DNA of 64,000 nt from Brooklawnia propionicigenes (GCF_030297015.1 NZ_AP028056.1:1250939-1314938), one strand, 5' to 3'; shown: positions 1 to 10,136, counted from the first letter of the stretch. Numbers and translations are program-made. The notes: generated by a model from the letters alone, not told the origin.

Positions 1-1008
1 GCCACCAGAGCCACGACGATCCCGATCGTCACCGGGTCGGTGAGCGCGGAGACGAAGCCCTCCGCGCCGCCGAGGGCGACCCCGGCGGAGAAGAACGCGA
101 ACACCGGCACGGCGAAGCCGGCCGAGAGCGGCCGGAAGCGGTGCTCGAACAGCTCGGCGAGCCCGGGCGCGGCCTCGTCGACCCGGTCGCGCCGCCGGTG
201 CAGGACGGGGATGGTGAACCCGAGCAGGACGCCGGCGATCGTCGCGTGCACGCCGGCCGCGTGGACAAAGGCCCACGCGACCACGCCGATGGGCAGCAGA
301 ATCAGCCAGGCCGCAGCGGGCCTGAGGCGGAAGACCTGCCGATACCGCTGGGCGAGCACCGCGTAGACACCGATCGTGAGCAGGCCCAGCAGCAGCGGGA
401 CGACGTCGATGGTCTCGGTGTAGAAGACCGCGATGATGGTGATCGCGATGAGGTCGTCGACGACGGCCAACGTCAGCAGGAAGATCCGCAGCGGGCTGGG
501 CAGGTGCGAGCCGATGAGCGCGAGCACGGCGACGGCGAAGGCGATGTCGGTCGCCGTTGGGATGGCCCATCCGCGCAGCAGGCCCGGGGTCTGCGCAACG
601 ATGGCGACGTAGACCAGCGCGGGCACGATCACGCCGCCTACAGCGGCGACGACGGGCACGATCGCGGTGCTGAAGCGGCGCAGGTCGCCGGCGACGAACT
701 CGCGCTTGAGCTCGAGCCCGGACGAGGAAGAAGAAGATCGCGAGCAGGCCGTCCGCCGCCCAGGCACCGAAGCTCAGCTTCAGATGCCACGGCTCGTAGC
801 CGATCTCGAGGTCGCGGAGGGCGAAGTAGCTCTCCGCCCAGGGGGAGTTCGCCCAGACGATGCCGATGACGGCCATGAGCACGAGGAGGCCGCCGCCGAC
901 GGTCTCCTTCCGAAGCACCGCGCCGATGCGCAGCGCTTCGGCGTAGCTGCCGCGTCGGGGGAACCGCGCCTGTGCGCGCGAGGAGGAGGCGGGATCGGGC
1001 ATAGTCAT
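1..1008 (-). pseudogene. nhaA: Na+/H+ antiporter NhaA, frameshifted and cut by the window edge
   Basis: The minus strand encodes an NhaA-type antiporter, a membrane protein exchanging Na+ for H+. The start is ATG at 1008 (or 1002). The first 96 or so codons read in one frame up to FFFLV. One extra G at 720-721 then shifts the frame, and [16 protein letters not shown] and all later NhaA sequence continue in the next frame. The paired aspartates that bind the ion are visible in AVVDDLIAI (about 453-458), as is the [10 protein letters not shown] helix. The 3' end lies beyond position 1. It may be a true pseudogene or a sequencing error, since nothing else in the gene looks decayed. Divergent from the K+ transporter, it would suit a Na+/K+ homeostasis cargo. 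Confidence 0.85.
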
Positions 1009-1217
1009 GCGGAAGGCTCCGAATCTGGTCGACGGACACGGCTGTCGACCAGGCTTCCCGACTCTCCTCCTCCAGGTTACCGGTTCCTCCTGGGACGGCG
1101 CTCGGACGCGCGAAGGGAGGGGACGCTCAGCCTCGCAGGCGTAGAATGGTCGGCGGTGCGCCGGGAAGTCTGGTCGGCATCGGCCGTTCGGCCGAGGAGG
1201 CTGGACAAGGAGACCCT

Positions 1218-2612
1218 GTGGCACGCGAGATCGGCACGACCTGGAAGACCCCTGTGCTGTTGGCACCGGTCCGGTACCTGCGGGGGTTCGTGAGACGGTC
1301 GCCGTCCCGGGCCGCGGTGCTGATCTTCTTCGTCGCCGCCGGACTCTTCACGCTCCTGCTGAAGCTGCCCATCGCCTCTGCTGACGGTCGCTCGGCCCCG
1401 CTGGAGGACGCGGTGTTCACGGCGACCTCCGCGGTCACCGTGACCGGCCTGACGACCGTCGACACCGCCACGCAGTGGACGTTCTTCGGGCAGGTCGTGA
1501 TCCTCCTCGCCATCCAGGCAGGGGGCCTGGGGATCGTCACCGTCGCGCTGCTGCTGATGCAGGCGGTGACCAGGCACCTCGGCGTGCAGGGGAGGGTGTT
1601 CGCGCAGCAGAACATGGGCGGAGCCTCGCAGATCGGCGAGGTCGGCCGTCTGCTGCGCACGGTGGTGGTCACCACCCTGACCATCGAGGCCGTGCTCGTG
1701 CTCCTCCTCGCTCCTCGGTTCGTCATGCGTGAGGAACACTGGTGGGAGGGGCTGTGGAGCGCCCTGTTCTACGGCGTCTCGGCGTTCAACAACGCCGGAT
1801 TCGTCATCCACGAGGGCGGGCTGACGCCCTTCGAGGGCGACCTGTGGATCCTGGTTCCGATCATGCTCGGCGTGTTCGTGGGCAGCTTCGGCTTCCCGGT
1901 GTTCCTCACCCTCATCATGCACAAGTGGCACCGGCGCAAGTGGAACCTGCACGCCAAGCTCACCCTGGCCACTACCACGATCCTGCTGGCAGCCGGCGCG
2001 ATCGCCTGGGGGGTGCTCGAGTGGGGCAACGAGCACACCGTCGGGCACCTGAACCCCGCCGAGAAGGCGTTCCACGCCCTGTTCGCGTCGGTCATGATGC
2101 GCTCCGGCGGTTTCGCGCTCACCGACACGAACGAGTCCACTCCGATCACTCTGCTCGTCTCTGACGCGCTGATGTTCGTCGGCGGCGGCTCGGCCTCCAC
2201 CGCCGGCGGGATCAAGGTCGCCACCCTCGCGGTGCTGTTCCTCGGCATCGTCGCCGAGGCACGCGGCGACCGGCACGTCATCGCCGCCAGGCGGCGCATC
2301 CCCGACGGCACGCTGCGGCTCGCCATCAGCGTCACCTTCCTCGGCGCCACCCTCGTGCTCGCGAGCACCGCGCTGGTGATGACCGTCAGCAACGCGCCGC
2401 TGGACCGGATCCTGTTCGAGGTGATCTCCGCGTTCGCCACCTGCGGGCTCTCCGTCGGGCTCTCCGCCGAGCTGGAGCCATTCGGGAAGTACGTCCTCAG
2501 CATGCTCATGCTCGCCGGGCGCATCGGGCCGATCAGCCTCGCCGCCGCGCTCGCCCTTCGGCAACGGAACCGGCTGTACACGCTGCCCGAGGAGCGCCCC
2601 ATCATCGGCTGA
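1218..2612 (+). CDS. TrkH/KtrB-family K+ uptake transporter
   Basis: A 464-residue integral membrane protein of the TrkH/KtrB/HKT superfamily, which moves K+ (sometimes Na+-coupled) into the cell. The four selectivity-filter loops are visible: SAVTVTGL (about 71-78), SAFNNAGF (188-195), MMRSGGFA (293-300) and FATCGLSVG (406-414), each with the filter glycine. I chose GTG at 1218 because AAGGAG stands five bases upstream; an in-frame ATG at 1146 lacks a good ribosome binding site. No cytoplasmic TrkA/KtrA partner follows, so the gating subunit is missing here or encoded elsewhere. It is divergent from nhaA and converges on 2629-3147. Confidence 0.9.
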   Translation: MAREIGTTWKTPVLLAPVRYLRGFVRRSPSRAAVLIFFVAAGLFTLLLKLPIASADGRSAPLEDAVFTATSAVTVTGLTTVDTATQWTFFGQVVILLAIQAGGLGIVTVALLLMQAVTRHLGVQGRVFAQQNMGGASQIGEVGRLLRTVVVTTLTIEAVLVLLLAPRFVMREEHWWEGLWSALFYGVSAFNNAGFVIHEGGLTPFEGDLWILVPIMLGVFVGSFGFPVFLTLIMHKWHRRKWNLHAKLTLATTTILLAAGAIAWGVLEWGNEHTVGHLNPAEKAFHALFASVMMRSGGFALTDTNESTPITLLVSDALMFVGGGSASTAGGIKVATLAVLFLGIVAEARGDRHVIAARRRIPDGTLRLAISVTFLGATLVLASTALVMTVSNAPLDRILFEVISAFATCGLSVGLSAELEPFGKYVLSMLMLAGRIGPISLAAALALRQRNRLYTLPEERPIIG

Positions 2613-2628
2613 ATCGCGGTCTGAGGGC

Positions 2629-3147
2629 TCAGCAGTTCCCGGCGGTCGTGGCCGCAGCGATCGACACGTCGCGGATGTCCGACCAGGTCAGCGCCGCGGC
2701 TGGGTATCCCCCTGCGGATCCGGAAATCCGCTCGAGCAGACGGTCGGCGAGCCGCTCGCCGTCGTCGCACCTGGTGACGTCGATCAGCGTGACGTCGACG
2801 TATCGGGCGCGGCGCTCCATCTCGGCGTGGAGCCGCAGGGCGAGTCTTTCGGCGGTGCCGACGACGCGCTCCGCAGAGGCCTCCGGCGGAAGGCGGTACA
2901 GGATCAGCAGGTGAACCGCGGCGGGGTACCGCTGAAGCTCCACGCCCCAGCGCAGTGCCTCCCGCCTGAGACGCCCCCTCGCCTTCCTCGGAGATCCCTC
3001 CGAGACCAGATCCAGGCCGACGACCAGGCCGCGCGCGCGGCGGCGATCGTCGCCGAGGTCATCTGCGCCGATGACTATGGGAGCCCGCTCCATCAGATCG
3101 TGCAGGGGTTCCAGGGGTTCACCCAGGGCGACGACCGTGCAAGTCAC
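2629..3147 (-). CDS. Hypothetical protein, 172 residues
   Basis: I do not recognise the family. The protein is soluble with no membrane segment; it alternates hydrophobic strands (VHLLILYRL, VDVTLIDVT) with charged helices (GERLADRLLERI), like a small alpha/beta domain. The GTG start at 3147 is supported by GGAGG seven bases upstream. The gene converges on the K+ transporter and is divergent from the TetR gene across about 205 bases, so the TetR operator could control both sides. Confidence 0.6.
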   Translation of the reverse strand: MTCTVVALGEPLEPLHDLMERAPIVIGADDLGDDRRRARGLVVGLDLVSEGSPRKARGRLRREALRWGVELQRYPAAVHLLILYRLPPEASAERVVGTAERLALRLHAEMERRARYVDVTLIDVTRCDDGERLADRLLERISGSAGGYPAAALTWSDIRDVSIAAATTAGNC

Positions 3148-3315
3148 ATGAGCCTCCGTCTCGTCGTCGGAGCGGTCGCTCGACCGCTGCCGACCAGACC
3201 TCCCGGCTCACCGTGCGCCCCGGCGGGGCTGCAGGACACGTTACTCCACCCGTCCGCAGAGCGTGCCGGGCGAACCCTGCGGGGGATGCTGTCCGCCGAC
3301 GCGCCGACCCCAGGC

Positions 3316-3350
3316 TTGACACGAGTGCGTAAACGCGCGTTCAATATTAA
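3316..3350 (+). promoter_or_regulatory. Promoter with palindromic operator for the TetR gene
   Basis: TTGACA at 3316-3321 is a perfect -35 box. The perfect 10-bp palindrome AACGCGCGTT lies at 3332-3341, followed by AT-rich TTCAATATTAA, which supplies a -10 region immediately before the start codon at 3353. A dyad placed between -35 and -10 is the usual position for autorepression by a TetR protein. The short distance to the ATG implies a very short or absent leader. Confidence 0.6.
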
Positions 3351-3352
3351 AC

Positions 3353-4036
3353 ATGGGTTCAGCCAAGCGTGCACCGCACACGGCGCCGGAGACCGCAGCC
3401 CGCATCAGGGACGCCGCGATTGCGGAGTTCGCCGCGCACGGGTTCTCCCGGACGACGGTGCGCGGGATCGCGGAGGCGGCAGGCGTGTCACCGGGGCTGG
3501 TGATCCATCACTTCGGCTCGAAGGACGGCCTGCGCGCCGCTTGCGATGACTACGTCTTCGAGGCACTGACTGAGACGAAGCGCGAGAATGCCGGTCGTTC
3601 GCCGCTCGTCGTCGCCGCGATGGTCAGCGACGACTCGATGCGAACCGACCTCGAGTACCTGCTCAAGTCATTGCTCGATCCCTCCGAGCAGGGGCAGCGG
3701 TTCTTCGACCACTACGTCGAGGTCATCGAGCAGATCGTCGAGAACGGGTTCGCGGGGTATGTCCTCCGCAAGGCCGAGGACCGGCGCGCACAGGCGACGG
3801 CGATCGCGATGCTGGCGCTCGCGCCGATGATGCTGGAGCCCAGGATCCGGCGCGCGCTCGGCACCGATGACCTGCCGGCTTCGTTCGCCCGCATCACCCC
3901 GTATCTCTTCGATCTCTATCTGAACGGTGTCATCGAGTCGATCCCCGATGGCCTGGACGTTCCAGGCCCCAGGGCCACTCCAGGAAGTCAGCACGATCCG
4001 CCGTCTGAGGCGGCTCCCGATCCTGACACCCACTGA
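3353..4036 (+). CDS. TetR/AcrR-family transcriptional regulator
   Basis: A 227-residue regulator. The N-terminal helix-turn-helix spans about residues 17-63 ([20 protein letters not shown], then [18 protein letters not shown]), the standard TetR signature. The C-terminal two thirds is helical and would form the ligand and dimer domain; the last 30 residues are Pro/Ser-rich. The ABC ATPase starts 14 bases after the stop, so the gene most likely represses its own operon and the downstream exporter, being released by the exported compound. The ligand cannot be read from the sequence. Confidence 0.9.
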   Translation: MGSAKRAPHTAPETAARIRDAAIAEFAAHGFSRTTVRGIAEAAGVSPGLVIHHFGSKDGLRAACDDYVFEALTETKRENAGRSPLVVAAMVSDDSMRTDLEYLLKSLLDPSEQGQRFFDHYVEVIEQIVENGFAGYVLRKAEDRRAQATAIAMLALAPMMLEPRIRRALGTDDLPASFARITPYLFDLYLNGVIESIPDGLDVPGPRATPGSQHDPPSEAAPDPDTH

Positions 4037-4050
4037 CCACAGAAAGAATC

Positions 4051-4983
4051 ATGATGACATTCGTTACGCACTCGGGCGCGCCCGCGCCCGCGATCACCAT
4101 CTCGAACCTCACGAAGAGCTACGGCTCCGTCCGCGCATTGGACGGACTGAGCCTGGACGTCGCTCCCGGCGAGGTCCACGGGTTCCTCGGTCCGAACGGC
4201 GCCGGCAAGTCCACCACGATCCGCATCCTGCTCGGCATCCTGCGGCACGACTCGGGCAGGGTGCGCCTGCTGGGCGGTGACCCGTGGAGCGACGCGGTGT
4301 CGCTGCACCGCAGGCTCGCCTATGTCCCCGGCGACGTGGAGCTGTGGCCGAATCTCACCGGCGGTGAGGCGATCGACCTGTTCGCCCGGCTGCGCGGCGG
4401 CGTAGACACGAAGAAGCGCGACGAGCTCATCGAGCGCTTCGACCTCGACCCCCGCAAGAAAGGACGCACCTACTCCAAGGGGAACCGGCAGAAAGTCGCC
4501 CTCATCTCCGCGCTCGCCTCGAACGTCGAGCTGCTGCTGCTGGACGAGCCGACCGCCGGCCTGGATCCGCTGATGGAGGCGGTGTTCCAGGAGTGCATCC
4601 GTGAGGCCAAGGCAGCCGGGCGCACCGTGCTGCTGTCCAGCCACATCCTCGCCCAGGTCGAGGTGCTTGCCGACCGCATCTCGATCATCAGGAAGGGGAG
4701 GATCGTCGAGTCGGGCAGCCTGAACGACCTGCGCCACCTCTCGCGCACGGCGGTGACCGCGCAGACGGCTCGGCCGGTCGAAGGCTTGTCGAGTCGTGCG
4801 GGCGTGCACGATCTGCGCGAGGAGGCGGGACAGATCCGCTTCGACGTCGACACGCAGCACCTGCCGGAGGTCATGCGCGAGCTGTCCTCCCACGGCGTCG
4901 AGGCTCTCACCGCCACCCCGCCGACGCTCGAGCAGTTGCTGCTGCGTCACTACGGCGACGAGCTGCAGCGGAGCGCGTCATGA
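4051..4983 (+). CDS. ABC exporter ATPase subunit
   Basis: A 310-residue nucleotide-binding protein. Walker A is GPNGAGKST (47-55), the signature is the degenerate YSKGN (141-145), Walker B is LLLLDEP (161-167), and the switch histidine is in SSHIL. The C-terminal 90 residues form the extra domain common in drug-export ATPases of the DrrA/CcmA type. The gene overlaps the permease by four bases (ATGA), so the two are translationally coupled. With the TetR gene it forms a three-gene exporter operon resembling actinobacterial antibiotic or polyketide exporters; the substrate is unknown. Confidence 0.9.
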   Translation: MMTFVTHSGAPAPAITISNLTKSYGSVRALDGLSLDVAPGEVHGFLGPNGAGKSTTIRILLGILRHDSGRVRLLGGDPWSDAVSLHRRLAYVPGDVELWPNLTGGEAIDLFARLRGGVDTKKRDELIERFDLDPRKKGRTYSKGNRQKVALISALASNVELLLLDEPTAGLDPLMEAVFQECIREAKAAGRTVLLSSHILAQVEVLADRISIIRKGRIVESGSLNDLRHLSRTAVTAQTARPVEGLSSRAGVHDLREEAGQIRFDVDTQHLPEVMRELSSHGVEALTATPPTLEQLLLRHYGDELQRSAS

Positions 4984-6650
4984 CCACCGCACTGCAGAAT
5001 GCCGCACGCCTCCAGGCTGCGGGGAGCGACGCCCGCGGCAACTCGCTCGCGGGCACCGGCAGGCTGCTGCTGTTCATGCTGCGCCGCGACCGCATCCGCT
5101 TCCCCGCCTGGGTGCTCGGCCTGGCGCTGATGATGGCCTACTTCGCGAATGCGCTGGGAACGATCCTCGACGAGGATGCCCTTGCGAGCTTCGCGGCTCT
5201 GGCGGCGAGCCCCGTGATGGCGCTCATCGGCGGGCCGGGATACGGCTTCGACGCCATCACCGTGGGCAGGATCATCGTCGGCCTCTATGGCGTCTATCTG
5301 ATGATCGGCGCGGGGCTCATGAGCATCATGACCGTCTCGCGCCACACCCGTGTGGAGGAGCAGACCGGGCGGGCCGAGCTCGTCCGCGCGAACGTCGTCG
5401 GCCGGCACGCGCAGCTGGCCGCCGCGCTGATCCTCGTCGCGCTGATGAACGTCCTGATGAGTGGGCTGATGGCGCTGGCGTTCTATTTCTCCCCGGCCGA
5501 GCCGGGCTCGTTCGCGGCGTCGCTGCTGTTCGCATGCAGTGTCGGGGCCGTCGGGCTCGTGTTCGCCGGGGTGGCGGCGGTCACCGTGCAGCTCTCGGCG
5601 TTCTCGCGGGCCGCGTCCGGCATGGCCGGCGCGGTGCTCGCGGCGAGCTTCGTCGTGCGCGGGCTCGGCGACATGTCGTCCGTGCAGGGTGGCGATCTCG
5701 GCTGGCTGTCGTGGCTGTCCCCGTTCGGATGGTCGCAGCAGGCCGCGCCGCTCACCCTCGACAGGTGGTGGCCGCTGGCCCTCTCCCTCGGCGCTGCGCT
5801 GCTACTGGCGATCGCGGGGTTCGCGCTGCAGTCCCGGCGCGATCTCGCGGCGGGAATCTTGCCTGACCGGCTCGGCTCCGCCGTCGCCCCCTCCTGGCTG
5901 CGTGGCTCGCTCTCCCTCGCGTTCCGTCTGCAGCGATCGGCGCTGCTGTGGTGGTCGCTCGCGCTGCTGCTGGGAGGGATCACCTTCGGAGCCTTCGTGC
6001 AGCCGATGGCGGAGAACGCGGACGGGCTGCCGGCGGAGGTCATGGTCATCTTCGGCGGCACCGAGGGCATGGTCGATGGCTACCTCGGGTTCATGGGCGT
6101 CTACTTCGCGATCATGGTCGCCGTCTTCGCGATCCTCTCGGTGCAGGCCCTGCGCGGCGAGGAACAGGGCGTGCGCGCCGAGCCCGTGCTCGCGGCGGCC
6201 GTCTCCCGCACCGGCTGGCTGCTCTCCTGGGTCCTCGTCACCGCGCTCGGCGCGCTCTGGCTGCTCACTCTCGCCGGACTCGGCACCGGACTCGGGGCAG
6301 CGCTGGCCACCGGCGACGGGGATCTGTTCGGGAGCGTGCTCCTCGGGCACGTCGCGCACACACCGGCGATCTGGGCGCTGCTCGGGCTCGCCGTCGCACT
6401 CTACGGCTTCGCGCCGCGCTTGCTCGGCATCACCTGGGCCGTGTTCGCGTGGGGGACAGCGCTGAGCCTGTTCGGCGACATGCTGCAGCTCGACGACGGA
6501 GTGCTCGCCACCTCCGTGTTCCGTCACGTCGGCCAGTATCCGGCGCAGGAGATCTCCTGGCTCGCGGTCGGAGCGCTCGCCGCCGTCGCGGTCGCGCTCG
6601 TTGTCGTCGGGATGCTGGGCTTCCGCCGTCGTGATCTGATCACGGCATAG
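4980..6650 (+). CDS. ABC exporter permease, 12-TM duplicated type
   Basis: A 556-residue membrane protein with about 12 hydrophobic segments arranged as two halves of six (first half to about residue 290, second from about 310). This is the layout of the tetronasin-resistance and polyketide-exporter permeases of actinomycetes. It starts inside the ATPase stop (ATGA) and is the last gene of the TetR-ATPase-permease operon. The fused permease needs only the one ATPase gene to form a full exporter. Assignment to a given drug is not possible from sequence alone. Confidence 0.85.
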   Translation: MTTALQNAARLQAAGSDARGNSLAGTGRLLLFMLRRDRIRFPAWVLGLALMMAYFANALGTILDEDALASFAALAASPVMALIGGPGYGFDAITVGRIIVGLYGVYLMIGAGLMSIMTVSRHTRVEEQTGRAELVRANVVGRHAQLAAALILVALMNVLMSGLMALAFYFSPAEPGSFAASLLFACSVGAVGLVFAGVAAVTVQLSAFSRAASGMAGAVLAASFVVRGLGDMSSVQGGDLGWLSWLSPFGWSQQAAPLTLDRWWPLALSLGAALLLAIAGFALQSRRDLAAGILPDRLGSAVAPSWLRGSLSLAFRLQRSALLWWSLALLLGGITFGAFVQPMAENADGLPAEVMVIFGGTEGMVDGYLGFMGVYFAIMVAVFAILSVQALRGEEQGVRAEPVLAAAVSRTGWLLSWVLVTALGALWLLTLAGLGTGLGAALATGDGDLFGSVLLGHVAHTPAIWALLGLAVALYGFAPRLLGITWAVFAWGTALSLFGDMLQLDDGVLATSVFRHVGQYPAQEISWLAVGALAAVAVALVVVGMLGFRRRDLITA

Positions 6651-6689
6651 CCGGAGTAGGCTCCGCGCTCGGAGATCAATCGCACGAGA

Positions 6690-6727
6690 GGCTCCCGGAA
6701 AGTAGTGCGCGCTACTTACCGGGGGCC
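6690..6727. other. 38-nt imperfect hairpin downstream of the exporter operon
   Basis: GGCTCCCGG-AAAGTAG and CTACTTA-CCGGGGGCC can pair around the loop TGCGCG, with an A/A and a T/G mismatch. It lies 40 bases after the permease stop and 73 bases before the AraC gene. There is no T-run, so it could be a factor-assisted terminator or a protein-binding dyad rather than a classic intrinsic terminator. Confidence 0.5.
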
Positions 6728-6799
6728 TTGAGCGTGAACTCGCCCATCAGTGGCAGGTTGACACTCGCGAAGTAGCGGCGCGGGGCCGGCGAGCCTTCA

Positions 6800-7750
6800 A
6801 TGGATGCAGGTCGACTAGAGATGCCCTCTGCGGAGGAGGGATCAAGTGGCGTTGATTCCGTGCTCGCTCCGTTGGTGGCGCGGACGCGGACGGTGCATCA
6901 TGCGGTAGGGCCGGTGGCGTATGACTGCGTGAAGGTGATCGTCGTCCGTGACGGCTCCGCATTCGTGTTCTCCGAGTTCGGGCAGCAGCCGGTCAAGGCC
7001 GGTGATGTCATCCTGCTGGGCGCGAACGTGCTCGCAGGCTCGGAGCCCGAGGGACACATCACTGTGACGACGGTCTATCTCGACACGGACTATGTGCTGG
7101 ACCAGGTGCGCTGGCAGTACGCCGCGTTCCTCTCTGATCGGCTCGACGCGCAGGGGTTCGCGGAAACGATCTATACCGAGCCCGCGCAGATACTCCGCCT
7201 CGGGGAGGATCGGGCCGGGATGCTGATGCCGTGGCTGGACGAGCTGGTCGCGCTCAGCGTCGACGGGGACTTCGTGCGCCACTATCTGCGGATGCAGGCG
7301 CTGTGGTTCCAGATCGCCTACGTGATCGCCCCGTTCATCAAGGTCTCTCCTGTGCGCGTCTCGCCTTCGCAGCGTGCGCATATCCGGCCCACCCTGCCTC
7401 GGGATCGCCGGTTCGCGCCGCTGCGTATCGAGGCGAGACGAGCGGCCGGGTTGCTGCGTGAGAGCCCGGCTCGGCGGTGGACGTTGGAGGAGTTGGCTGC
7501 CGAGGTGCATCTGTCGCCGTCGCGGTTGAGCAGCGTGTTCGTGGAGGCGTATGGGAAGACGCCGCTGGCGTTTCTGACGATGCTCCGGGCGGAGCACCTG
7601 GCAAAATACCTTCGTGAGACTGATCTGACGGTGACGGCTGCGATGCAGCGAGTGGGCTGGCACTCTCGTAGCCACGCCACACGATTGTTTCGGCAGTACG
7701 TCGGTGTCACCCCCGGCCACTATCGCCAGATGCGCGCACGGATCGCCTGA
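6800..7750 (+). CDS. AraC-family transcriptional regulator
   Basis: A 316-residue protein. The N-terminal part (about 35-130) is cupin-like beta structure (VIVVRDGSAFVFSEFG, AGDVILLGANVL), the usual effector-sensing part. The C-terminal 100 residues carry the two AraC helix-turn-helix motifs (WTLEELAAEVHLSPSRLSSVF and VTAAMQRVGWHSRSHATRLF) ending in the typical YVGVTPGHYRQM. It stands alone just upstream of the conjugation module, with a 232-base gap after it. An inferred role is control of that module or of the element's cargo; an operator was not identified. Confidence 0.85.
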   Translation: MDAGRLEMPSAEEGSSGVDSVLAPLVARTRTVHHAVGPVAYDCVKVIVVRDGSAFVFSEFGQQPVKAGDVILLGANVLAGSEPEGHITVTTVYLDTDYVLDQVRWQYAAFLSDRLDAQGFAETIYTEPAQILRLGEDRAGMLMPWLDELVALSVDGDFVRHYLRMQALWFQIAYVIAPFIKVSPVRVSPSQRAHIRPTLPRDRRFAPLRIEARRAAGLLRESPARRWTLEELAAEVHLSPSRLSSVFVEAYGKTPLAFLTMLRAEHLAKYLRETDLTVTAAMQRVGWHSRSHATRLFRQYVGVTPGHYRQMRARIA

Positions 7751-7982
7751 GCGCTGTGCCCGATCTGCCAACTCTGTGCCGCTTCTTCGAGACCATCGGC
7801 GTTCGGTCGTTTCCGGCGCGGATTGCCTGGTAGTCCGGTAGAGACTCGTCGGGTTCGTCACGAAGCCTGACGGTCATCGTCTCCATTCTTTGTCCGTCTC
7901 GTCTCCTGATCCTCCCGGCGCACCTCGAGGCGCAGGGTCGCCCCCGAGCGGGGTGACCTCCAGCGGAACAGGAGGTCTGGCG
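7751..7982 (+). promoter_or_regulatory. 232-base gap before the conjugation module; hairpin and leader
   Basis: No gene is seen. Arms GGTCGCCCC (7936-7944) and GGGGTGACC (7950-7958) form a 9-bp stem with one G/T pair and a 5-base loop. GCACCT lies at 7920-7925 and a strong AGGAGG at 7970-7975. As the first gap of a 23-kb run of plus-strand genes, it is the natural place for the main promoter and possibly oriT, but no clear -35/-10 pair or nick site was recognised. Confidence 0.4.
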
Positions 7983-8948
7983 ATGGATGAGGTACGCGAC
8001 ACTCGGGTGGCTCGCGGCTCGACGCCGGGCCGGGCTTCGGCGGTCGCCGCAGTCTTCGAGGGGCTGCGTGAGGCGATGCCTCTGCCGGTCGCGGCGTGGG
8101 AACTGGCGCGCTCGGGGGTCCCGGTTTTCCCGTGCGCACCGGGCGGGAAGCGCCCGATCCCCAGGCGTGGCTTCCATGAGGCCACCACTGATCTGCGACA
8201 GGTCGAGGCGTGGTGGCGGCAGAGGCCGGGAGCGAACATCGCCGTCCCGACTGGTGCCGTCTCTGGCGTGGTGGTCGTCGATGTGGACGTGCACGGCGTC
8301 AACGGGTATCCGGCTGCCTCCCGTGCGGCACGCGCCGGACTGATCCCCGAGCCGATGGCGACCGTGACCACGCCCACGAGCGGTAGGCACCTCTACTTCG
8401 CCGCTGATCCCGACCGTGAGCAACGGTCGTGGCAGGTCGCACGGGCCGGGGTGGACTTCCGGGGCGACGGCGGCTACATCATCGTGCCGCCCTCGGCGCG
8501 GATGATCGACGGCGAACGGGTGCCGTACCGGGTCGAGAGCGCCAGAGCCAGCGCGGTCGCGTCGCTGGACGCGCAGCGGTTGCGGGACTTCCTCGACCCG
8601 CGCCCAGCGCCCCGGTACACAGGCCCGCTGATCCTCTCCTCCGAGGCGGATGTGTCGAGGCTGGTGTATCGGGTGGCGAGTCTTCGCGAGGGCGAGCGCA
8701 ATCTCGGTCTGTTCAAGGCAGCGTGCCGTCTGGCAGAGCATGGGGTGCCGTCCCGTGACGCGCTGGATGTGCTCACCACGGCGGCGAGCCAGGCCGGGCT
8801 GGGTGGGCGTGAGATCGCCCGGACGGTCGGATCGGCCTACCGCCACGTCAGCATCTACGGCCCGAGGACACGGGCACCGGCACGCAGCGCCGATGCGTTC
8901 ACACGCTCACCCCTACCGGCATCACCGCCGTTGTCACGGGGGCTGTGA
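7983..8948 (+). CDS. Bifunctional primase/polymerase (prim-pol) domain protein
   Basis: A 321-residue protein of the archaeo-eukaryotic primase superfamily found on plasmids and ICEs; it would prime or extend the transferred single strand or support element replication. The metal-binding DVDVHG (about 99-104), SGRHLYF (132-138) and GDGGYIIVPPS (160-170) match the three prim-pol motifs. ATG 7983 is preferred because AGGAGG lies seven bases upstream; an in-frame ATG at 7890 lacks this. No helicase domain is fused, but a separate helicase lies downstream in the same module. The stop overlaps the next start. Confidence 0.85.
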   Translation: MDEVRDTRVARGSTPGRASAVAAVFEGLREAMPLPVAAWELARSGVPVFPCAPGGKRPIPRRGFHEATTDLRQVEAWWRQRPGANIAVPTGAVSGVVVVDVDVHGVNGYPAASRAARAGLIPEPMATVTTPTSGRHLYFAADPDREQRSWQVARAGVDFRGDGGYIIVPPSARMIDGERVPYRVESARASAVASLDAQRLRDFLDPRPAPRYTGPLILSSEADVSRLVYRVASLREGERNLGLFKAACRLAEHGVPSRDALDVLTTAASQAGLGGREIARTVGSAYRHVSIYGPRTRAPARSADAFTRSPLPASPPLSRGL

Positions 8949-9595
8949 TGGTGCGCGAACGGTGGGGCTGGGCCGTGGTGACGGCGGCGACCGGCACCGT
9001 CTTGATCGGGATCGGTGCGTTCTGGTTGTCGTTCATGGCGCTCGCTGACCTCGCGGCGCGTTCGGGTGTCACGCCGGGGCAGGCGTGGATCTGGCCGCTG
9101 CTGGTGGACGGACTGATCGTGGTCTCCACCATCGCCGTCGTTGCCCTGGATGGGCGCTCGGGTGCCTGGTATCCGTGGGCGTTGCTGATCTGCGGGGCGC
9201 TGGTGTCGGTCGCGGCGAACGCTCTGCACGCGATCGTCGCGGCGGATGCGAGCGTGCCCGGCGTGCTCGCGGCGACCGTCGCGGCCGTCCCGCCGCTGGT
9301 GCTGCTGGCCAGCACGCACCTGACCGTCGTCCTCACCCGCTCGACGCCCAACCCCGCAACCGCCACGGCCGAACCGGAACCGAAGCCAGAAGCCGAGTCG
9401 GAGGCGGTCGCCGTCGATGCGGTCGAAGGCGAGCCGCCGGGTCGTCGTGAGCGAGCCGTGCAGCTGCGGGAGGTCGGGTGGTCGAACAAGGCCATCGCCG
9501 ACGAGCTGGGAGTGCATCCCTCGACGGTGGGCCGCTGGTTCGCGCCGCCGGTCGAGGAATCCGAAACCACGAGAGAGATGGAGAGAACATCATGA
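8948..9595 (+). CDS. DUF2637-type membrane protein with C-terminal HTH
   Basis: A 215-residue protein. The first 130 residues hold four hydrophobic helices with the AFWLSFMALADLAARSG and WPLLVDGLIV patterns of DUF2637, a family common on actinobacterial conjugative elements. A Pro/Glu linker follows, then a helix-turn-helix (REVGWSNKAIADELGVHPSTVGRWF). The combination suggests a membrane-tethered DNA-binding protein, perhaps placing element DNA at the membrane. The start (GTG 8945 or ATG 8948) overlaps the prim-pol stop, and the end overlaps the next gene by ATGA. Confidence 0.75.
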   Translation: MVRERWGWAVVTAATGTVLIGIGAFWLSFMALADLAARSGVTPGQAWIWPLLVDGLIVVSTIAVVALDGRSGAWYPWALLICGALVSVAANALHAIVAADASVPGVLAATVAAVPPLVLLASTHLTVVLTRSTPNPATATAEPEPKPEAESEAVAVDAVEGEPPGRRERAVQLREVGWSNKAIADELGVHPSTVGRWFAPPVEESETTREMERTS

Positions 9596-10044
9596 ACGCG
9601 AATCCGCATGAGCAGCACGGACAGCCTGATCCCTGGCTGGACGCGGTGCCGAAGCCAGACGAGCCCGAGCAGCCGCGCCAGGTACGGCAGGTGCCCGAGG
9701 CGGTGGAGGCCGCCACCGCCACCAAGACCAAGCGTGCTGACGGCGCTGCGACCACGACGTCGGAGACGAAGGCTGAGGCGGCCGAGGTCGAGCAGAAACT
9801 CGAGAGGCATCGTGCGCGTGGCGTGGAGTGGGTGCGCCCGACCGACTTGATCGCCCGCAATAGCGCGTCGATGGCCGGGCGCGGTATCGACCTGGAGGTC
9901 GAGCTGGCCCGGCAAGCACGCGCCCCGATGGTCAGGGGGCTCAAGGGCATCGGTGAGCGGGCGAAGCGGCTGTCGCCGTTGTCCGCGTTCGGGCACGGTG
10001 CCCGCCACCACGCGCCGACGCGCGCTGCGGTCGGGAAGTCGTGA
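9592..10044 (+). CDS. Hypothetical ICE protein, 150 residues
   Basis: I do not recognise the family. The first 80 residues are polar and low in hydrophobics (Glu, Pro, Ala, Thr). From about residue 85 a more ordered region follows with WVRPTDLIARNSASMAGRG and DLEVELARQARAP. The ATG overlaps the preceding stop (ATGA), which supports translation and fixes the start. It lies between the DUF2637 and ParB-side genes, so a role in DNA processing or partition is possible but not shown. Confidence 0.65.
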   Translation: MNANPHEQHGQPDPWLDAVPKPDEPEQPRQVRQVPEAVEAATATKTKRADGAATTTSETKAEAAEVEQKLERHRARGVEWVRPTDLIARNSASMAGRGIDLEVELARQARAPMVRGLKGIGERAKRLSPLSAFGHGARHHAPTRAAVGKS

Positions 10045-10136
10045 AGCGGTGAACAGCGATGACCCGGCCACGAACTCCCGACCACCCCCAGCACCGAGGG
10101 AGATCGCGTGCACCTCGACGCAAGGAGGCGCCCACC

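Noticed and set aside
638-1039. 133-codon minus-strand frame over nhaA
   Set aside because: Neither of the two frames that encode NhaA; it is the third, Arg/Pro-rich frame.
1142-1147. TAGAAT as -10 box for the K+ transporter gene
   Set aside because: No acceptable -35 element lies 16-19 bases upstream, so I did not list it as a promoter.
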